A DNA stretch of 10,280 nt. It comes from Zygnema cylindricum (Eukaryota > Streptophyta > Zygnematophyceae > Zygnematales > Zygnemataceae). Under the pieces are notes generated by a model that made no database searches, was not told the DNA's origin, and saw only the letters and a list, made by a program, of their open reading frames with translations. Below, one piece after another: positions 7,701-10,280 of the stretch. The translations under genes and the position numbers were made by a program. Each line of letters starts with the position of its first letter. The first letter of the stretch is position 1. Location: positions 86,977-97,256 of the forward strand of contig JBBHKE010000218.1 of assembly GCA_037447655.1 (NCBI GenBank), given 5' to 3'.

Positions 7701-9515
7701 CGAATGACCCAAGATTCTCCAACTCCTAACAGAGTTGGTCTGACAGGACAAGAATCTCCTAGCATTTTTAGAGTGGATCGAACAGCACCTGAATCGCCGA
7801 GATTTTTCCGAGGAAGACGAAAATCAGTTGATGGAAAAAGTCCAGGAAAGAGTAGAGAAAAAAGTGCAAGAAAGAGTAGAGAAAAAAGTACAGGAAAAGG
7901 TAGAGAAAAAAGCACAGAGAAGCGAAGAGAAAAAAGTACAGAGAAAGTGGCATTTCGGGATCGAGCCCGTGGAGCTTTTGAGAGAGTAACAAGTGGAACT
8001 TTTGGTATTTCTACGCTAATTAACAGATTCCAAAGCCCAAGCCGGGATCCTACTCCGAAAAAGTCAACTCTCAGTCGTAGACATAGTTTAGACGAAGCTT
8101 CTATTCTCCGAATGGCTCAAGAGTCTCCTAACATTTATAGAGCCAATCAAATGGGACAAGAATCTCCCAACGTTTATAGAGTGGGTCGAATGGGACAGGA
8201 ATCTCCAACTGTTTATGGAATGGGTCGAATGGGACAAGAGTCTCCTTCCGTTTTTAGAGTGGGTAGAATGGGACAGGAATCTCCTGCCTATGGAATAGGT
8301 CGAATGGGACAAGAATCTCCTACCGTTTTTAGAGTGGGTAGAATGGGACAGGAATCTCCTGGCTATGGAATGGGTCGGATGGGACAAGAATCTCCTACCG
8401 TTTATAGAGAGGATAAAAAACCTGTGGATGTTATGACAGGAAAAACATCTGTGAATGCTGAGAAAGGTTCGCGAAAGAGTCGGAAATCGGCCGAAGGACG
8501 ATGGGGGACAGGGAAAAGTAGAGAAAAAAGTACAGACAAAAGTAAAGAAAGAGGTACCGATAAAATGGCATTTCGAGATCGAGCTCGGGAGGCTTTTGGA
8601 AGAGTAGCAAGTGGGACGTTAAGTATGGTGACTCGAAGTCCAGCGCGAGAAAGTTTTGTACCAAGAAAATCGACTCGAGGAAGGAGACATAGTCTGGATG
8701 AATCCGCAATTAGTCAAACGACGGAAAATTCTTCTTCAAATTTGAGTCCACTTCCGATTCAAATTCCAGTTTCAATTCTTAGAAGAGAAGTGCTAAAAGA
8801 AGAGAACAGAGACGAGAGTCTTTATGAAAAAGTACCAACAGAAAGTGCAAAGAAAAATGCTTTTCGGGAGAGAGCTCGAGGAGCTTTAGGGAGAGTTGCG
8901 AGAGGAAACTTTGGAGGGAATAAGAAAAGACAGATTCAGGTTCCACAGCAAAATTTTGAAAGAGTTGATTCAGATATTTCTACCAACTCTTTTGATTCGA
9001 GTGAGTTTAATAATTCGACTCAGGGAAAGATATCCAGTTCAGACGGGTCCGCAATTCACCGATTGACAGAAAGTTCTTCAATTTCATCGCCAGGAAACCG
9101 ATATTTTGCGGAAGATAATCATGCGGAAGACCATAATTTCGTGAGTTCTGAGGAGGGATTTGTATTCCGTCAAAATCCGAAACCACTTTATGTACCAGAA
9201 AATGTAGAATTACATCCTCAACTTAGTTTTGAGTGGGAGGAACTTCGTGTCCTCGCAAAAGAGATGGAAATGAGCGGGGAACAGGATGAAGAGGAGACTG
9301 TTTCTGCCACGTGTCAGCCTATGAGTGGTGGAGATGTTCCAGATCAACAAAGGAGTACAGAGGAGGAGAGAAGAGAGAAATCAAGTTTATTGCGACTATC
9401 GTCACATATTTCCCGGTTAAGAAATCAACAAGTTATGGCCGAGGAACTTTTTAGACCTAGTTATTCTCTCGGAGAATTTTACACTTTAAGAGAGGAAATT
9501 GAAGAGATTTATTAA
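4721..9515 (+). CDS. Two-exon gene: degenerate family I inorganic pyrophosphatase-like domain fused to a long repeat-built Ser/Arg-rich tail
   Basis: The coding sequence is join(4721..5630, 6268..9515), 1385 codons plus TAA. Exon 1 ends one base into a codon at A|GTGAGT. Exon 2 resumes at the second codon position after a TCTCCAG acceptor, so the frame is kept. The pyrophosphatase-like domain spans about residues 94-335, and its last helix (GQAADEKAAVQVVQRAHATW, residues 312-331) lies in exon 2, tying the exons together. Residues 336-1385 are a low-complexity modular tail. The N-terminus is basic (RRQRRR at residues 3-8), with no clear transit or signal peptide and no membrane segment. The ATG at 4721 has A at -3 and follows a TATA box at 4665-4670; the in-frame ATG at 4670 would add 17 residues but overlaps that TATA box. 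Family knowledge: soluble pyrophosphatases hydrolyse PPi to 2 Pi. Here the active-site residues are mostly replaced, so I infer a binding, regulatory or structural role rather than catalysis. The molecular function is unknown. Confidence 0.85.
5084..5170 (+). repeat. In-frame Pro/Ser low-complexity insertion inside the pyrophosphatase-like domain, encoded by a CT-rich tract
   Basis: Immediately after SPWHDIPL, where family members have only a short loop of a few residues before the FNFVVEIP strand, this gene encodes about 29 residues made almost only of Pro, Ser, Leu and Thr (residues 122-150). The DNA is nearly pure pyrimidine. It contains no AG that could be a splice acceptor before the conserved strand resumes, so it is expected to stay in the mRNA. 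The insertion lengthens a surface loop and keeps the frame. It closely resembles the polypyrimidine tracts upstream of the gene and in its intron. Confidence 0.7.
5631..6267 (+). other. GT-AG intron interrupting the pyrophosphatase-like domain
   Basis: The donor is A|GTGAGT at 5631 and the acceptor is CTCTCCAG ending at 6267, giving an intron of 637 bases inserted after the first base of a codon. From about 6057 to 6265 the sequence is almost entirely C and T without a single AG, so 6267 is the first AG downstream of an exceptionally long polypyrimidine tract. Joining here restores pyrophosphatase C-terminal homology (helix ending HATW) that neither reading frame alone explains. If the intron is retained, translation runs 8 further codons to TAG at 5654-5656 and yields a protein of 311 residues lacking both the last helix and the tail. 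Confidence 0.85.
6411..6521 (+). repeat. Two-copy YE-x-x-W-QAS motif just after the pyrophosphatase-like domain
   Basis: Residues 352-359 read YEATWQAS and residues 381-389 read YEHAWMQAS, followed by TG and GNTG respectively. They are two copies about 29 residues apart with conserved aromatic residues. A glycine run (GGGGG) and a Ser-rich stretch follow, which would form a flexible linker between the globular domain and the repeat tail. No known domain is recognised. Confidence 0.5.
7704..7820 (+). repeat. Older three-unit version of the 13-residue ESP repeat
   Basis: After the third RRHSLDE motif come three 13-residue units, beginning MTQDSP, TGQESP and TAPESP (residues 783-821). Each has an aromatic or Pro residue, an Arg, and a hydrophobic-x-Arg ending. 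They are more diverged than the array at 8112-8408 and run into RRKSVD, a weaker relative of the RRHSLD site. Confidence 0.65.
7845..7940 (+). repeat. Four tandem 24-bp units encoding (G/R/E)K-x-REKS(T/A)
   Basis: Four 8-residue units (residues 830-861) are GKSREKSA, RKSREKST, GKGREKST and EKRREKST. A second, decayed run lies at about 8511-8565 (KSREKSTDKSKERGTDK), again directly ahead of an FRDRA helix. The tract is strongly basic and Ser-rich, and would be disordered or a charged single alpha helix. Its DNA is almost purely A and G, the opposite strand bias to the pyrimidine-rich intron. Confidence 0.75.
8112..8408 (+). repeat. QESP tandem array, eight units of 12-13 residues
   Basis: The units have the form MGQESP-(x)-V-(Y/F)-R-V-G-R or MGQESP-(x)-Y-G-(M/I)-G-R; the first reads MAQESP...ANQ and the last is cut short at VYR (residues 919-1017). 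Full and one-residue-shorter units alternate in the second half, so a two-unit block of 75 bp is itself repeated almost unchanged (about 8239-8313 and 8314-8388). Each unit carries a Ser-Pro dipeptide, the minimal proline-directed (CDK/MAPK) site. The array grows out of the MAQESP that normally follows RRHSLDE, and it is the youngest part of the tail. Length variation between individuals is plausible. Confidence 0.85.
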
Positions 9516-10280
9516 TTTCACGGGAAAAGGGAAGAGAATTGTAAATTAAGTTATTTCTGATAAATTGGGTATGAAATAAGGTAGAAAGCATAATTTTTAG
9601 GTTTACATGGATGCATGATTTGTGTCTATTTTTGATCATTCATAATATCCAGTCTTCAAATGTAAATTCTTGAGACAAACTGGATACGAAAAATCTGTTT
9701 ATTGTGACTTAAATGCCAGAAATTGGCTGAAAAGGTTCTCAAGTTAGGTCAACTTTTGCTATTAATTACTTTTCTTAGGACTTTTTTTATATTTATTTTT
9801 GCTTCAGGACTTCTTTTAAAATTTGACTCAATGGAGCAAAAAGCTGAACCTTGATGTGAGAAACAAAAAAGTAATAAATTAGTGGTCTAGGTCTGAAGTT
9901 AAATTATTAAATTATTAATGTAAACATATACACTCCAAAAGGAAGAGTGAAAGAAGGAAAAAATAAAAGATCACTGCAACAGTACGGATATTTTTATTTT
10001 GACATCAAACAATGGAATGCCGGCCTCCAAGTATATTTTAAGTTCTGTTCCTTTCATTTTTTTTATTTTTCCATGAGAAAGAGTATAGAAAATAAAGTTT
10101 CACATGCGAAGATGCTTTGACAAATAGAAGGAAAGTGACCAGCTTGTTTGGGACAATTTGAGACACAACATTTTCTTTTAATCCATTTTTGCATAACTTA
10201 CGCAATTTATTTGCATTTTTTCTGCAGTTGAAGAAAGATGTTTGATTTTTTCGGTGCCGTAAATCTTCTGAGCATGCCTA
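9516..10280 (+). other. 3' flank of the main gene, AT-rich, no gene seen
   Basis: No convincing coding region lies after the stop codon. Sequence matching AATAAA occurs at 9873-9878, 9962-9967 and 10091-10096 and would serve for 3' end formation, implying a 3' UTR of roughly 400-600 bases. TTTTTTCTGCAG ends at 10227 and could be a splice acceptor of a gene continuing beyond the window, but no supported exon follows. Confidence 0.5.
9962..10096 (+). terminator. Candidate poly(A) signals of the main gene
   Basis: AATAAA at 9962-9967 and again at 10091-10096, in AT-rich DNA 450-580 bases after the stop codon; another copy is at 9873-9878. Plant poly(A) signals are loose, so which one is used, if any, cannot be told. 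Confidence 0.3.

Larger units (their letters stand above)
6885..8702 (+). repeat. Five RRHSLDE motifs (candidate basophilic-kinase sites)
   Basis: RRHSLDE is encoded at 6885-6905 (residue 510), 7443-7463 (696), 7668-7688 (771), 8076-8096 (907) and 8682-8702 (1109). Each is usually preceded by KST-x-x-(G/S) and followed by A-x-I and then, about ten residues on, QESP or a variant. R-R-x-S-hydrophobic fits the consensus of basophilic kinases (AGC and CDPK/SnRK-like). Synonymous codons differ between copies (CAT AGT is kept; CTC, CTG, TTG and TTA all encode the Leu), so the peptide is conserved while the DNA has drifted. That argues for selection on the protein. Phosphorylation is predicted, not shown. 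Confidence 0.8.
6756..8897 (+). repeat. Five copies of an (F)-x-D/E-RA-x-(G/E)-A-F-x-RV helix module
   Basis: Copies lie at 6756-6785 (ERAQGAFVRV, residue 467), 7311-7340 (DRAKGILVKI, 652), 7953-7988 (FRDRARGAFERV, 866), 8571-8606 (FRDRAREAFGRV, 1072) and 8862-8897 (FRERARGALGRV, 1169). The spacing of charged and hydrophobic residues suggests a short basic amphipathic helix. Each of the first four stands about 40 residues ahead of an RRHSLDE motif, so helix plus motif form one larger repeat unit. The fifth is followed only by a faded relic (around 9045-9080, SAIHRLTESSS). The last three copies are most alike and are probably the youngest. Confidence 0.75.
7047..9272 (+). repeat. Two distant copies of an (E)-(I/L)-HP-x-L...WEELR-x-L element
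   Basis: EIHPHLIAQWEELRTLKMRM (7047-7106, residues 564-583) and ELHPQLSFEWEELRVLAKEM (9207-9266, residues 1284-1303) share HPxL, WEELR and a following Leu/Met-rich helical stretch. Both lead into Gln/Glu-rich sequence containing SV or TVSA. One copy sits between the first and second RRHSLDE motifs and the other close to the C-terminus, so the repeat array is partly bracketed by this ordered-looking helix. It is not a domain I can name. Confidence 0.7.

Noticed and set aside
8088-8387. Antisense repetitive frame rich in SHSTHS
   Set aside because: It is the reverse complement of the QESP array, open only because the repeat unit length is a multiple of three.
8112-8408. CRISPR-like array
   Set aside because: Regular spacing comes from in-frame protein repeats without unique spacers, in a eukaryotic coding exon.
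10216-10280. Splice acceptor TTTTTTCTGCAG as the start of another gene's exon
   Set aside because: Only about 50 bases remain, with early stops in the frames examined and no upstream exon to join.

Overview
The window looks like nuclear DNA of a eukaryote, most likely a streptophyte (land plant or charophyte alga). Three things point there. A confidently placed GT-AG intron has a polypyrimidine tract about 200 bases long. Plant-type telo-box sequence (CCCTAAA) lies at 984-1260. The main gene carries a domain resembling the plastid-type soluble inorganic pyrophosphatase of plants. The species cannot be named from the sequence alone. No rRNA, tRNA, CRISPR array or bacterial operon was seen.

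Layout. Positions 1-983 are AT-rich and gene-poor, with short degenerate repeats. Positions 984-1331 hold three diverged tandem units of about 116 bp, each opening with CCCTA-rich sequence. Positions 1490-2191 may be the 3' end of an unrecognised spliced gene: two open exons and a short last exon joined by good, phase-compatible splice sites. Positions 2192-4530 have no convincing gene, but contain a G-quadruplex-like block (2582-2630) and three TGACGTCA palindromes in 42 bp (3749-3790). Positions 4536-4650 are a pyrimidine tract ending in a run of 16 C, followed directly by a TATA box.

The main object is one two-exon gene: exon 1 coding from 4721 (or 4670) to 5630, intron 5631-6267, exon 2 from 6268 to the TAA at 9513-9515. 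The intron interrupts the pyrophosphatase-like domain near its C-terminus, and the last helix of that domain is encoded at the start of exon 2. This is the evidence that the two long reading frames are one gene of 1385 codons rather than two genes. The pyrophosphatase-like domain keeps fold landmarks (SPWHDIPL, PQTW, the C-terminal helix) but has lost nearly all the metal- and phosphate-binding residues of family I pyrophosphatases, so it is a predicted pseudoenzyme.

It is fused to a tail of about 1050 residues built from nested repeats: five RRHSLDE motifs, five FRDRARGAF-type helices, a 13-residue QESP array, a KSREKST array, and two HPxL...WEELR segments placed far apart. The tail looks like a multisite phosphorylation platform with both basophilic (RRxS) and proline-directed (SP) sites. 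I do not recognise this combination from any described protein. Positions 9516-10280 are AT-rich 3' flank with candidate poly(A) signals.
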